From the NCBI GenBank assembly GCA_963826145.1, contig CAWGVW010000002.1, positions 1,116,001 through 1,180,000 of the forward strand: a stretch of DNA of 64,000 nucleotides. The letters are read 5' to 3'. A program made the position numbers and the translations under genes. This DNA is from JBGPLJ01 sp963826145 (GTDB taxonomy: Bacteria > Pseudomonadota > Gammaproteobacteria > Steroidobacterales > Steroidobacteraceae). The notes under the pieces are model-generated. The model did no database searches, was not told the DNA's origin, and saw only the letters and a program-made list of their open reading frames with translations. Shown piece by piece: positions 30,122-37,777 of the stretch (the first letter of the stretch is position 1; the number at the start of each line of letters is the position of its first letter).

Positions 30122-31540
30122 CTAGCACCATCCGCCGAGTTCCTGTCGCAGATAACCCCTAAGTTCGAGCGTTCGTTCGATGGCGAGACGCTCGGCCAGG
30201 TCCGCGGGCTGGCCGTGATGTGAGAGTGTACGCGCGATGCGGAGCGCGCGGTCATGGACCTCCTCGCGGAACGCGCTGCGGTTAGTCGTGAGCTGCGGCC
30301 GGGCGTTCCACCGTTCGGTTGCGGTCTGCCATTGAAGTGAACGTCGTCGCCATAGATCGTTGACACCGACGAGCATCTCGTCAAGACACGGTGCGATGAG
30401 CGCGCGAGACGGCGTGCCAAGCGCCTGGAGCCACGCGCGATGCTCGCGGTTCTGCCGCTCGAGCTGTCCGTAGAACCCCGGATAGCGCGGTGGGCCATGA
30501 AGGGTGAGGACTTCGTAGTCCTCGAGCACCGCGCGCACGAGCGGTGCGGCGTGCGCACTCGCCCGATCGAGTCTGAGGATGAGCGGGGCACCGTGGCGTT
30601 CGAAGTCGGTGCGCAGCGCGCGGGCGACGAGCGGCGCATCGTAGTGCGCACCGATCGTGAGCGAAGTGCGATAGGGAACGGCCCCGTCTGCCCCGATGAG
30701 TGCAAAGAGCGGACCGTCTTCGGTGACAAGGTGCATGGCATCGAAGCCGCGCAGGAGCCCCGGAGCGCTGATCGTGATCCGACGCAGCGCCGCCTTGCGC
30801 TCACGCTCGAGCGCGGTGAGTGTTTGGTGCTTGATCGACGCGGCGGCACGGCGCGAGAGCCCCGCGATGCTGTGACACAGAGCGTCGGCACCGATGAGTC
30901 CGTGGAGCCGGCGCACGAGGCACGCCGCTTCCCGCGCGGCGCTTGGCGAGACGCGCCTACGCACGGGTACCGGCGCTGCCGTGTGATGCACTCCTCGACG
31001 CCAGCGCCGCACGGTCGCGGCATGCACACCCGCGATGGAGGCGGCGATGGGGGCCGGCAAGCCGAGCCGGCGCATCTCATCGACTCCCTCAAGGACACCT
31101 CGACGCCGGGCGTCGGGATCGCTCTCCGCACCGCGTTCACCGCTCGCCCCCGTCGTCTTGCGCGAGCGGCGCTGCCGGCCCGTCGGTCGGATGCGTCCGT
31201 GCAACAGGCCGCTCGCGACTTCGAGGAGCCGCTCGGTCGAGTCCGTCTGGCGCTTGAGCTTCGCGTTCTCGCGCCGGAGTGTTTTCAGTTCCTTCTGCAG
31301 CGCGGTGATCGCCTGCGGCTTCGCCGGGCGTCCGCCCGTCTTCACCGTGATCGCACTCACAAGTCCGAGCACTCCGCGGTGCAGGATCGTCTGGAAGTGA
31401 TTGCGCGAGAGCCCGAGCGAGCGGGCCGCCTCCGATACCGTCTTCAGGCCCGCGAGCACTTCGATGATCGCCGCGAGGCGCGGCATCAACTCCGGTGGCA
31501 CCGTCGGCGTTGGCAGATAAGTCGGCTTGCGCTCGCTCAT
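30122..31540 (-). CDS. DDE (rve-type) transposase, third gene of the insertion element
   Basis: 472 residues from ATG 31540, preceded by GGAGAGGAG. An N-terminal HTH (SEAARSLGLSRNHFQTIL) leads to a coiled-coil stretch (ALQKELKTLRRENAKLKRQ). A second HTH (SIAGVHAATVRRWRRGV) precedes an RNase H-fold domain with candidate catalytic Asp in LRGFDAMHLV, Asp in LILRLDRASAH and Glu in GQLERQNREHRAW. The stop codon lies inside the left terminal repeat. It differs clearly from the IS481-like protein encoded upstream. Confidence 0.75.
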   Translation of the reverse strand: MSERKPTYLPTPTVPPELMPRLAAIIEVLAGLKTVSEAARSLGLSRNHFQTILHRGVLGLVSAITVKTGGRPAKPQAITALQKELKTLRRENAKLKRQTDSTERLLEVASGLLHGRIRPTGRQRRSRKTTGASGERGAESDPDARRRGVLEGVDEMRRLGLPAPIAASIAGVHAATVRRWRRGVHHTAAPVPVRRRVSPSAAREAACLVRRLHGLIGADALCHSIAGLSRRAAASIKHQTLTALERERKAALRRITISAPGLLRGFDAMHLVTEDGPLFALIGADGAVPYRTSLTIGAHYDAPLVARALRTDFERHGAPLILRLDRASAHAAPLVRAVLEDYEVLTLHGPPRYPGFYGQLERQNREHRAWLQALGTPSRALIAPCLDEMLVGVNDLWRRRSLQWQTATERWNARPQLTTNRSAFREEVHDRALRIARTLSHHGQPADLAERLAIERTLELRGYLRQELGGWC

Positions 31541-33299
31541 CGCTCCTCTCCTCGGGCGCACTCGGCGGCGCCTGCTCGGCGCAGAGTTTGCGCTCCCATT
31601 TTAGGGCGAGCGCGCGCCAGGGGGTGTCGGGATCGGAGAGTCGCTCGCGAGGATCCGGCTCATCGAGCGTTGCGAGTCGGCTTTGCCAGCCCGGCTCAAG
31701 TTGAGCGCAAGCGCCTTCGGCGGCCGACCCCGCCGGCCCGTCGTCAGCGGGGCGCGGATCGACTTGCGGGTGAGGAGCAGCAAGCGTTGGGTGCGACGGT
31801 TCTCCTGAGTGCTGCGCTTCAACATCGCTTCGAGCTGCGCGATCCGCTCGCTCGCCACGCTCGGCGCGTTCGAGGCGAGCGGGTTCAGCGCCGCGAGCAT
31901 CGCGTTCAACGCCCGGGTCTCGAGCTGGTAGTAGGTGCCGCGGGAGATCTTCGCCTGTGCGATCGCATCTGTCACCGGCGTCTCGCCCGAGAGCACCGAG
32001 AGGAGCATCAGGCAGCGGCTTCTCGCCATCGCTTCGAGTCCGCTCGAGTCCCTGAGCCACTTCGGAACGCTCCGGGGCCGGTGCTTCCGTGGCTTCCCGG
32101 CCGCTCGCCCAGCGCGTGGCGCGGGTAAGGTCTTCTTCATGTTCGCTCTCCTTCGTGAAGGGGATCATCGTCTCGTCATCACCCACTCGCACCTTGAGGA
32201 GCGCCCCGCTCGCGCTGATCGAGAGGTCCCGGTCCCCGAGGCGCCCGACGAGGTAGAAGGGCTTGCGCGGTGCTTGCTCGCGCGCGAGGCGCAGCGCGTT
32301 CTCGGCGACCGTCTTCTCGATCGCCGCGCGCACCGGGGAGGCTGCGCGGAAGAACCGATCGGCCGGCGTTGCCCCCTCGAGCCCCTGGTGCGGGCGCTGG
32401 AAGTTGTAGTGCTGCACAAAGAGCGCAACGCGACGCTCGCAGTCCTCGAAGTCCGCGAACACCGTGCGCGCGAGGAACTCCTCCCACATCGTCTTCCAGA
32501 ACCGCTCGATCTTGCCGCAGGTCTGGGGGTGATGCGGGCGGCTCTTCACGTGATGGATCCCGTGGCGCTTGAGCTCCGCCTCGAACTCGGTCGAGCCGCG
32601 CCACGCGGTGTACTGCCGCCCCTGGTCGGTCAGGATCTCCCGGGGCGTCCCGCACTCGGCGATCCCGCGCGCAAGCGCCTCGAGCACGAGCGTGCTTCGC
32701 TGGTGATGGGCCATCGCCAGGCTCACCAGATAGCGCGAGTGATCGTCGAGAAACGCCGCAACGTAGATGCGCTCGTGCTTGCGCAGCAGGAACGTGAAGA
32801 GATCCGACTGCCAGAGCTGATTGGGCTCGGCACGCTCGAAGCGATGCACCTTCGGTCGCGGCTTTGCCTTCGCGGGTGTTCGTCGACTTCGCCCCCGCTC
32901 GGCGTTCAACACCCGCCGCACCGTCGTCTCCGAGGCGCCGATCCCCAGGAACCGCTTCATCACATCGCGGATGCGCCGGCTCCCCGCCTGCGGGTGCGCG
33001 GCCTTTGTCGCGACAATCGCTGCACGTCGTGCCGCCGCGCCGCTCCCCGGCACGCTCCGCTTTGCCGTCCGCCGCATCCCCTCCAGCGCGCTTGCTCCAC
33101 CGGCTCGGTAGCGCTCGACCCAGGCGAGCGCCGTCTGATACGGCACGCCGAGTCGCCGGGCCACCTCCGACGTCTGATGCCCTTGCTCGACCACCGCGTG
33201 CGACAGCTCCACTCGCACATCGAGTGGCCAAGGCTGTCGTACCGATCGCGCGTTGCCGTCCCCGTGAACTCCCGCCTTCGACTTGTTCTTGTGCCTCAC
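31137..33299 (-). CDS. IS481-like DDE transposase with long overlapping C-terminal frame
   Basis: GTG 33299 with GGAG upstream. Residues 1-70 are an HTH (TSEVARRLGVPYQTALAWVE). Residues about 150-320 are an integrase core with NQLWQSDLFTFLL (Asp), ILTDQGRQYTAW (Asp) and the HPQTCGKIERFWKTMW block (Glu). A typical protein would end near residue 385. Here no stop occurs until 31137, giving 720 codons. The extra tail of about 335 residues is Arg/Ala/Glu/Pro-rich and overlaps both downstream genes in another frame, so it may be untranslated shadow or an unusual extension. Confidence 0.7.
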   Translation of the reverse strand: MRHKNKSKAGVHGDGNARSVRQPWPLDVRVELSHAVVEQGHQTSEVARRLGVPYQTALAWVERYRAGGASALEGMRRTAKRSVPGSGAAARRAAIVATKAAHPQAGSRRIRDVMKRFLGIGASETTVRRVLNAERGRSRRTPAKAKPRPKVHRFERAEPNQLWQSDLFTFLLRKHERIYVAAFLDDHSRYLVSLAMAHHQRSTLVLEALARGIAECGTPREILTDQGRQYTAWRGSTEFEAELKRHGIHHVKSRPHHPQTCGKIERFWKTMWEEFLARTVFADFEDCERRVALFVQHYNFQRPHQGLEGATPADRFFRAASPVRAAIEKTVAENALRLAREQAPRKPFYLVGRLGDRDLSISASGALLKVRVGDDETMIPFTKESEHEEDLTRATRWASGREATEAPAPERSEVAQGLERTRSDGEKPLPDAPLGALGRDAGDRCDRTGEDLPRHLLPARDPGVERDARGAEPARLERAERGERADRAARSDVEAQHSGEPSHPTLAAPHPQVDPRPADDGPAGSAAEGACAQLEPGWQSRLATLDEPDPRERLSDPDTPWRALALKWERKLCAEQAPPSAPEERSDERAQADLSANADGATGVDAAPRGDHRSARGPEDGIGGGPLARALAQSLPDDPAPRSARTCECDHGEDGRTPGEAAGDHRAAEGTENTPAREREAQAPDGLDRAAPRSRERPVARTHPTDGPAAPLAQDDGGER
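31601..32140 (-). CDS. Small basic HTH/coiled-coil protein of the insertion element
   Basis: 179 residues from ATG 32140 with AAGGAGAG upstream. The middle has an HTH-like segment (DAIAQAKISRGTYYQLETRA), then a coiled coil (ERIAQLEAMLKRSTQENRR) and an AT-hook-like GRRGRPPKAL. It lies between the two transposase genes and overlaps the IS481-like frame. It probably assists transposition or controls expression; the exact role is unknown. Confidence 0.6.
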   Translation of the reverse strand: MKKTLPAPRAGRAAGKPRKHRPRSVPKWLRDSSGLEAMARSRCLMLLSVLSGETPVTDAIAQAKISRGTYYQLETRALNAMLAALNPLASNAPSVASERIAQLEAMLKRSTQENRRTQRLLLLTRKSIRAPLTTGRRGRPPKALALNLSRAGKADSQRSMSRILASDSPIPTPPGARSP

Positions 33300-33355
33300 T
33301 TGTCTGCTCCTTCGCTGCCTTCGCGTCAGGCATCCCGGGCGACAAGTGCTAGGTA

Positions 33356-34109
33356 TTTACGCCATCATCCCAGCGCGCATAGAGTGGTTCGCGGCACACC
33401 TATCAGGGAGGCGCAGAAAAGAAGTCCCAGGTATACGGCCAGCCGGCAGCGATCAGAGGCGACGGATTGAGGCATATACATCTTCCTTGATGAGCGCCAA
33501 AGTCATGGGGATCGGTCCTCGATAGGACGGGACGCTACCACCTTCAAATTGGGTTTGGAACACCAGAAGTGAATTCGTTGGAGAGGTTGGATGCAGAAAT
33601 CCGCGCACGATCCTGAGCCAGCTTGAAAATTATTCGCCGCGACTTCTTCCACGCTACCGTGCAAGCCCAACTGGACACCAGGATGCGACGAGGATTTCGC
33701 GTAGCGCCCGAAAGAGTAGGTTTTCGGGATTACTAGACTCGAAGAATTTCCGCCGCCAACAGAACTCCTGCCCCTGCAGATTTTGCCGGGGCAACTTCCT
33801 CGGTAACCCGGCATCTTCCGAACGCGGACTCGAGTCTCATGCCGATCCCTTGCGAACTGCTCGATTCGATTCCTAGGCAATCGAATTGAAATGCGGGTTC
33901 GGCGTTCCCGCTCAAGTGACTTGATCAAGAATCGATCATGAACCGGTGGTTGTGGGGACTTTTGTGGGACTCGGCTGTGCTTTCCGGTGCTCAGTCGTGA
34001 CGAACGCAACGGGCGTCACGCGGACGAAATTAGAGAATCTTCAAGCAAAACAATCGTTCGCAATTTCCTACGATCGATGCCGACTCAGCACAAGTGACAT
34101 TGCACCCGA
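33356..34109. other. Right part of the island, no recognisable gene
   Basis: The longest frame (33503-34009, minus) has no domain and an unlikely composition. The region ends in an arm-like repeat (33917-33988) and attR. It is probably decayed sequence. Confidence 0.4.
33917..33988. repeat. Imperfect 72-bp direct repeat, copy A (integrase arm-like)
   Basis: Aligns without gaps to 34850-34921 (offset 933 bp) with roughly a fifth of positions different. The core GAACCGGTGGTTGTGGGGAC followed by TTTTGTGGGACTCGG contains two spaced GTGGGACT-type units, like arm-type sites of tyrosine integrases. A related core is at the 3' end of the integrase gene (27650-27685). Confidence 0.65.
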
Positions 34110-34156
34110 TTTGTAAACCGTTGGTCGGGAGTTCAAATCTCTCAGCCGGCACCAAA
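34110..34156 (+). repeat. attR: duplicated tRNA-Thr 3' fragment
   Basis: A 47-bp exact copy of 27547-27593. It contains the anticodon-stem, T-arm and acceptor 3' half of tRNA-Thr and so is not a functional tRNA. It marks the right junction of the island. Confidence 0.92.
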
Positions 34157-34158
34157 AT

Positions 34159-34437
34159 TCAGACCAGTTCGATACTGACCCGCCTGCCCACGATCGCCGC
34201 CGCGCGCTGCAAGCTCGACAACGTGATGTCGTTTTTTGGATCGAGGAGACGATCAACTTGTGTGCGGCTGGTCTTCAAAAGAGAGGCCATGCGCGCCTTC
34301 GAAATGTTCCTCTTCTTCATCGCTGCCGCGAGCTGCCAGGCGACAACCTCCTTGATCGCCTTCGCCTGCGTTTCCTCGTAAATTCCCTCGTCCTTCAGGA
34401 AGTCGTCAAGCTTCGAACCGATGTGTTTCTTTCTCAT
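34159..34437 (-). CDS. HigA-like XRE-family antitoxin
   Basis: 92 residues. An HTH of the Cro/C1 type lies near residues 45-85 (ISKARMASLLKTSRTQVDRL, then LSSLQRAAAIVGRRV). It overlaps the end of the toxin gene by 4 bp, with toxin first as in HigBA modules. It is expected to neutralise the toxin and repress the operon. It ends only 3 bp from attR. Confidence 0.82.
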   Translation of the reverse strand: MRKKHIGSKLDDFLKDEGIYEETQAKAIKEVVAWQLAAAMKKRNISKARMASLLKTSRTQVDRLLDPKNDITLSSLQRAAAIVGRRVSIELV

Positions 34438-34781
34438 CGCTCTATCTCCCTTTTCCGCTTCCTTGCGAGTTTCAAATCCTCATGCGGAATCGCGCGGGTC
34501 TTCTTGATGAATCCGTGCAGCGCCACGATTTGGTCTCCATGTACACAGAAGATTACTCGCGCAATGCGCTCGCTCGGCAAACTGGACCGCACTTCCCACA
34601 GCCCACTTCCCATCGGGCGGCACAACGGCATTCCGATAGGCCAACGCCACTGCACTCGCATGAGATCGAGGCCGATACTGTGCCGATCCGCTACATCGAG
34701 GCTCTTCAACCACTCCCGCACAGGCTCACCGGCCGCAGCCGTCCTATAGAACACGAGGGGGATTTTCCGCCCTTCTTCCAT
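34434..34781 (-). CDS. HigB-like (Gp49/RelE-superfamily) toxin
   Basis: 115 residues from ATG 34781 (MEEGRKIPLVFYRT), preceded by AAGG; an in-frame start at 34802 also exists. The motifs VREWLKSLDVADRHSIG, SGLWEVRSSLPSERIARV and ALHGFIKKTRAIP are those of the phage-derived Gp49-like/HigB family (PF05973), ribosome-dependent or free mRNA interferases. Translation is coupled to the antitoxin. Confidence 0.82.
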   Translation of the reverse strand: MEEGRKIPLVFYRTAAAGEPVREWLKSLDVADRHSIGLDLMRVQWRWPIGMPLCRPMGSGLWEVRSSLPSERIARVIFCVHGDQIVALHGFIKKTRAIPHEDLKLARKRKREIER

Positions 34782-34849
34782 CGTGTACCTTGGAAAGTGC
34801 ACTGTATGTTATAAGGTGCAGCATGGCAAACGCGATTATTTTGCCTTTG

Positions 34850-34921
34850 TGACCTGATCAAGGAGTCGCAGTGAACCGGTGGCTGTGGGGACTTTTGCGG
34901 GACTCGGTCGTGCTTTGCGGT
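34850..34921. repeat. Imperfect 72-bp direct repeat, copy B
   Basis: Partner of 33917-33988; together they bracket attR and the HigBA genes. It contains GTGAACCGGTGGCTGTGGGG and a second GCGGGACTCGG unit. No tRNA fragment is attached to this copy. The 150 bp beyond it holds no gene I can support. Confidence 0.6.
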
Positions 34922-35080
34922 CGATCCAAATTAATGCCAGCGCCGCAGCACATATATAAGAGTGGCGATTTCGTTGGGCTTGCGTTCAGCAATCTGAACG
35001 AACGCCAACGCTGCCGCTGGGCGCTCTACGAATGGTTTGCTCTCACGGCGAGAGCCGTGGGCGTCGAATGACGGACGAGC

Positions 35081-35293
35081 TCAGCGCTCGGAGAAGAATC
35101 GCTGCCGTAAGCTGTCGCGCCCGCCGCGCGAGAGCACGGCGATGACCCAGATGGCCGCAAGCGCGAGGCTCGACAGCCACCACGAAAAGCGATTCTGGAG
35201 ATTGCGGTTGAAGAACGTCTGCGATGTCGCGATCAGGAAGAGGACGACGAAACCGAGGATCCAGAGCCCGAGAAGAATTCGCAGGAGGTACAA
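35081..35293 (-). CDS. Small two-helix membrane protein
   Basis: 70 residues. Two hydrophobic helices (ILLGLWILGFVVLFLIATS and WWLSSLALAAIWVIAVLSRG) and a basic C-terminal tail. No family recognised. It starts 12 bp after the PilZ gene and is probably co-transcribed with it. Confidence 0.55.
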   Translation of the reverse strand: MYLLRILLGLWILGFVVLFLIATSQTFFNRNLQNRFSWWLSSLALAAIWVIAVLSRGGRDSLRQRFFSER

Positions 35294-35305
35294 AGTCGGG
35301 TCGGC

Positions 35306-35581
35306 TCAGCGATTGCCGTAATTTTCCATCATGAGCCCGGTGCCACCGCCCGAGATGTGGGCGACCACCGCCGTGCGGCGATGGATCTTGGTCACGGAGC
35401 CGAGGTTGATGGCGAACGCGAGTTCGACCTGCTGGCCCTTGCGCAGCCCAAGGTTGCTGGTCTCCACGAATACGCCATTGGCGCTCAGGTTCTTCGCCTT
35501 GCAGAGCTTGCCCGTACGGCCAGGGTACGTGATGTACACGGTGGTTCGGGCTCGATGACGGGTGTGCAGTCGTCTTTCCAT
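35306..35581 (-). CDS. PilZ-domain c-di-GMP-binding protein
   Basis: 91 residues, essentially a lone PilZ domain. The N-terminal RRLHTRHR supplies the RxxxR ligand motif and NLSANGVFVET supplies the (D/N)xSxxG motif, so both c-di-GMP contacts are intact. It probably acts as an effector or adaptor. It pairs with the small membrane protein downstream. Confidence 0.82.
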   Translation of the reverse strand: MERRLHTRHRARTTVYITYPGRTGKLCKAKNLSANGVFVETSNLGLRKGQQVELAFAINLGSVTKIHRRTAVVAHISGGGTGLMMENYGNR

Positions 35582-35755
35582 GCAATCCCCGGTGGGGTGT
35601 TTTTATTCTCGCTCAGTTCCGGTTCCAGACGATTATGCCTTGGTCGCGCGGCCATTGCGAAGCGGAGGGAAGATATGTCACAGGATCAAGATGTTAAATC
35701 GGGTCCGGAACGCATTGTTAAGCGCCGGGTCTGACTCGCTCTCGCGGTTCGGCGC

Positions 35756-36412
35756 ATGGCGGAAGCAAAACAAGAAACCCCGGTCTTCCGGCGCGCACGA
35801 GCCCTCCCGCTCGCCGCCGTGCTTGCGATTCACGTCGCGGGCCTCGCCGTTTTCATCGCTTCGTCGCGCGTTCCGGGGCGGCTTGTCGAATCGGCGGATG
35901 CGTTTGTCATGCTGCTCTTGCCGGAACCGCCGCCGCGGCCTGAGACTACGCCGCCCGAACGATCGCCAGAGCGCCCGGCGGTGGCGAACCCGCGGGTCCT
36001 GCAACTTCCGGCACCGCCTGTGACAACGGCGCCGGCGGAATCGACGGCGCCGGTCGCGCTACCGCCGGTCGATTGGCGACAGGAGATGCAAGACGCCGCG
36101 AAGAAAAAGGGTGACGCGACGCCGTGGCGATCGGTGGTACCGAATCCGGACAGGAAGCCGAAGCACGACTTCAAGTGGGATCGCGCCCATACGCGTCGCA
36201 TCGAAGTGGACGAGGAGACCAAGATTCCGGTCCTGAATCTGAACGACCACTGCGCGCTCATCTTCTTCCTGATTCCGGGCTGCAGGATCGGCAAGATCAA
36301 ACCGAACGGCGAGCTGTTCGAAGGGATGAAGGATCCGGACCGGCCGACGAGTTCCGTGCCGGACGCGCCCAAATCGGATGTACTGATACTTGAGAGTTCC
36401 AAGGAGCCATAA
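35756..36412 (+). CDS. Proline-rich membrane-anchored protein, TonB-like layout
   Basis: 218 residues. One N-terminal helix (LPLAAVLAIHVAGLAVFIAS) is followed by a Pro-rich stretch (about 55-110: PEPPPRPETTPPERSPERPA) and a C-terminal segment with LNDHCALIFFLIPGCRIGKI containing two Cys. The layout resembles a TonB N-terminus, but no TonB C-terminal domain is seen. Function unknown. It abuts the M16 peptidase genes. Confidence 0.6.
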   Translation: MAEAKQETPVFRRARALPLAAVLAIHVAGLAVFIASSRVPGRLVESADAFVMLLLPEPPPRPETTPPERSPERPAVANPRVLQLPAPPVTTAPAESTAPVALPPVDWRQEMQDAAKKKGDATPWRSVVPNPDRKPKHDFKWDRAHTRRIEVDEETKIPVLNLNDHCALIFFLIPGCRIGKIKPNGELFEGMKDPDRPTSSVPDAPKSDVLILESSKEP

Positions 36413-37777
36413 GTGAAACTGTTGTCCTCTCTCGTGCTCGGCCTTGCTGTCGGAGCGCTCACGTCCGGCGCGGCCTCTGCCGCACCGGCGTCCGTCGCCG
36501 GATTTACCTATGTCAAGTCGCTCGGCGGTATCGACGAATACCGCCTCGATTCGAACGGGCTCGCCGTACTCATCTATCCGGATCACTCTGCGCCGGTCGT
36601 CACGTTCATGGTGACCTATCGCGTGGGCTCGCGGAACGAAGTGACGGGCACGACCGGCGCAACGCACCTCCTCGAGCACCTGATGTTCAAGGGCAGCACG
36701 AACTACAACGACGCCAAGGGCAACAGCGTCAAGCAGTACCTCGAGAGCATCGGTGGCGACTACAACGCCAACACCTGGCTCGATCGCACCGCGTACTTCG
36801 CGGAAACCGGCACCGAGTTTCTCCAGGGGTACGTCGCCATTGAGGCCGACCGCATGCGCAACCTCCTGCTCCGCGAAGATGACCGCCGACCGGAAATGAC
36901 GGTCGTGCGCAATGAATTCGAGATCGGCGAGAACGATCCGGTGCAGGCGCTCGACAAGGAGATCTTCGCAACCGCGTACGAAGCCCATCCCTACCATCAT
37001 TCGACCATCGGCTGGCGCAGCGATATCGAGAAAGTGCCGATCGAGAAACTGCGCGCTTTCTACGACACGTTCTACTGGCCGGACAACGCGACGGTCTCGG
37101 TCATCGGCGACGTCAAGCCCGAAGCGGCGCTCGCGCTCGTGAAGAAGTATTACGGCGTCTATACCAAGGCGCCCAATGCCATCCCGCAGGTCTACACCGA
37201 GGAGCCGGCACAAACGGGGCCGCGACGCGTGGTCGTGAAGCGCGCAGGCGAGCTCGGCGTCGTTGGCATCAGCTACAAGAGCCCGGCGGCGGGGAGCGAT
37301 GACATGCCGGCCCTGAATGTGCTCGGCAATATCCTCTCGAGCGGCAAGACGAGCCGCTTCTATCGAGCACTCACGGACAAGAACCTCACGACGAGCGTCA
37401 GTGCCGACGCTGGTTTCTTTCACGATCCGTCGCTCTTCCAGATCTACGCGTACCTCGCGCCGGGCTCGGGCCACGAGCAGGTCGAGAAGATCCTGCGCGA
37501 TGAAGTGGCGCGCGTCGTGAACGATGGCGTTACGGATGTCGAGGTCGGCACCGCTGTCAACAAGATCTCCGCGAACAGCGCGTATGCGCGAGACGGAACG
37601 GCGGCGGTTGCGACGGTGCTCGTAGAATATATCGCGGCCGGCGATTGGACCCTCTACGCGACCTATCCGGAAAAGATCCGCAAGGTCACGGCGGCGGACG
37701 TCAAACGCGTCGCCACAAAGTATCTCCTCGACGATCAAAGCACGACAGGCTGGTTCGTGCCGGTGGTGAGCCAATGA
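36413..37777 (+). CDS. M16 zinc metallopeptidase, catalytic subunit
   Basis: 454 residues from GTG 36413, immediately after the preceding stop. A signal peptide ends near ASAAP. The inverted zinc motif HxxEH is present (H85, E88, H89 in THLLEHLMFKGS), and a further Glu lies in VVRNEFEIGENDP. Two tandem M16 folds are expected. It is probably a periplasmic peptidase that pairs with the next gene product. Confidence 0.88.
   Translation: MKLLSSLVLGLAVGALTSGAASAAPASVAGFTYVKSLGGIDEYRLDSNGLAVLIYPDHSAPVVTFMVTYRVGSRNEVTGTTGATHLLEHLMFKGSTNYNDAKGNSVKQYLESIGGDYNANTWLDRTAYFAETGTEFLQGYVAIEADRMRNLLLREDDRRPEMTVVRNEFEIGENDPVQALDKEIFATAYEAHPYHHSTIGWRSDIEKVPIEKLRAFYDTFYWPDNATVSVIGDVKPEAALALVKKYYGVYTKAPNAIPQVYTEEPAQTGPRRVVVKRAGELGVVGISYKSPAAGSDDMPALNVLGNILSSGKTSRFYRALTDKNLTTSVSADAGFFHDPSLFQIYAYLAPGSGHEQVEKILRDEVARVVNDGVTDVEVGTAVNKISANSAYARDGTAAVATVLVEYIAAGDWTLYATYPEKIRKVTAADVKRVATKYLLDDQSTTGWFVPVVSQ

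Larger units (their letters stand above)
30119..33355 (-). mobile_element. Three-gene insertion element with two DDE transposases
   Basis: Bounded by a perfect 10-bp terminal inverted repeat, TACCTAGCAC at 30119-30128 and GTGCTAGGTA at 33346-33355. If the ends are read as CCTAGCAC/GTGCTAGG, the flanking TA on each side could be a 2-bp target duplication. All three genes point leftwards and each has a strong ribosome site. The rightmost is IS481-like, the middle is a small HTH protein, and the left one encodes a second, different DDE protein. I do not recognise the named IS family. Confidence 0.75.
27547..34156. mobile_element. Genomic island integrated at tRNA-Thr (about 6.6 kb)
   Basis: Bounded by the 47-bp att repeats. 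It carries an integrase next to attL, an HTH protein overlapping the integrase, a DUF4279-like gene and a nested three-gene insertion element. There are no conjugation or phage structural genes, so it is a small, probably degraded integrative element, or one whose cargo has been replaced by the insertion sequence. Confidence 0.85.

Noticed and set aside
33503..34009. 168-codon minus-strand ORF in the island
   Set aside because: No recognisable domain, no ribosome site, and composition unlike neighbouring genes.
27547..34156. CRISPR array or phage structural module within the island
   Set aside because: No regularly spaced short repeats and no capsid, tail, terminase or relaxase genes were seen.
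34068..34256. Minus-strand ORF whose product ends in RDLNSRPTVYKSGAMS
   Set aside because: This peptide is the translation of the tRNA-Thr fragment at attR read on the wrong strand; it is a typical false ORF.
34871..35071. 66-codon plus-strand ORF starting in repeat copy B
   Set aside because: Begins inside the repeat, has no domain and no conserved neighbour.
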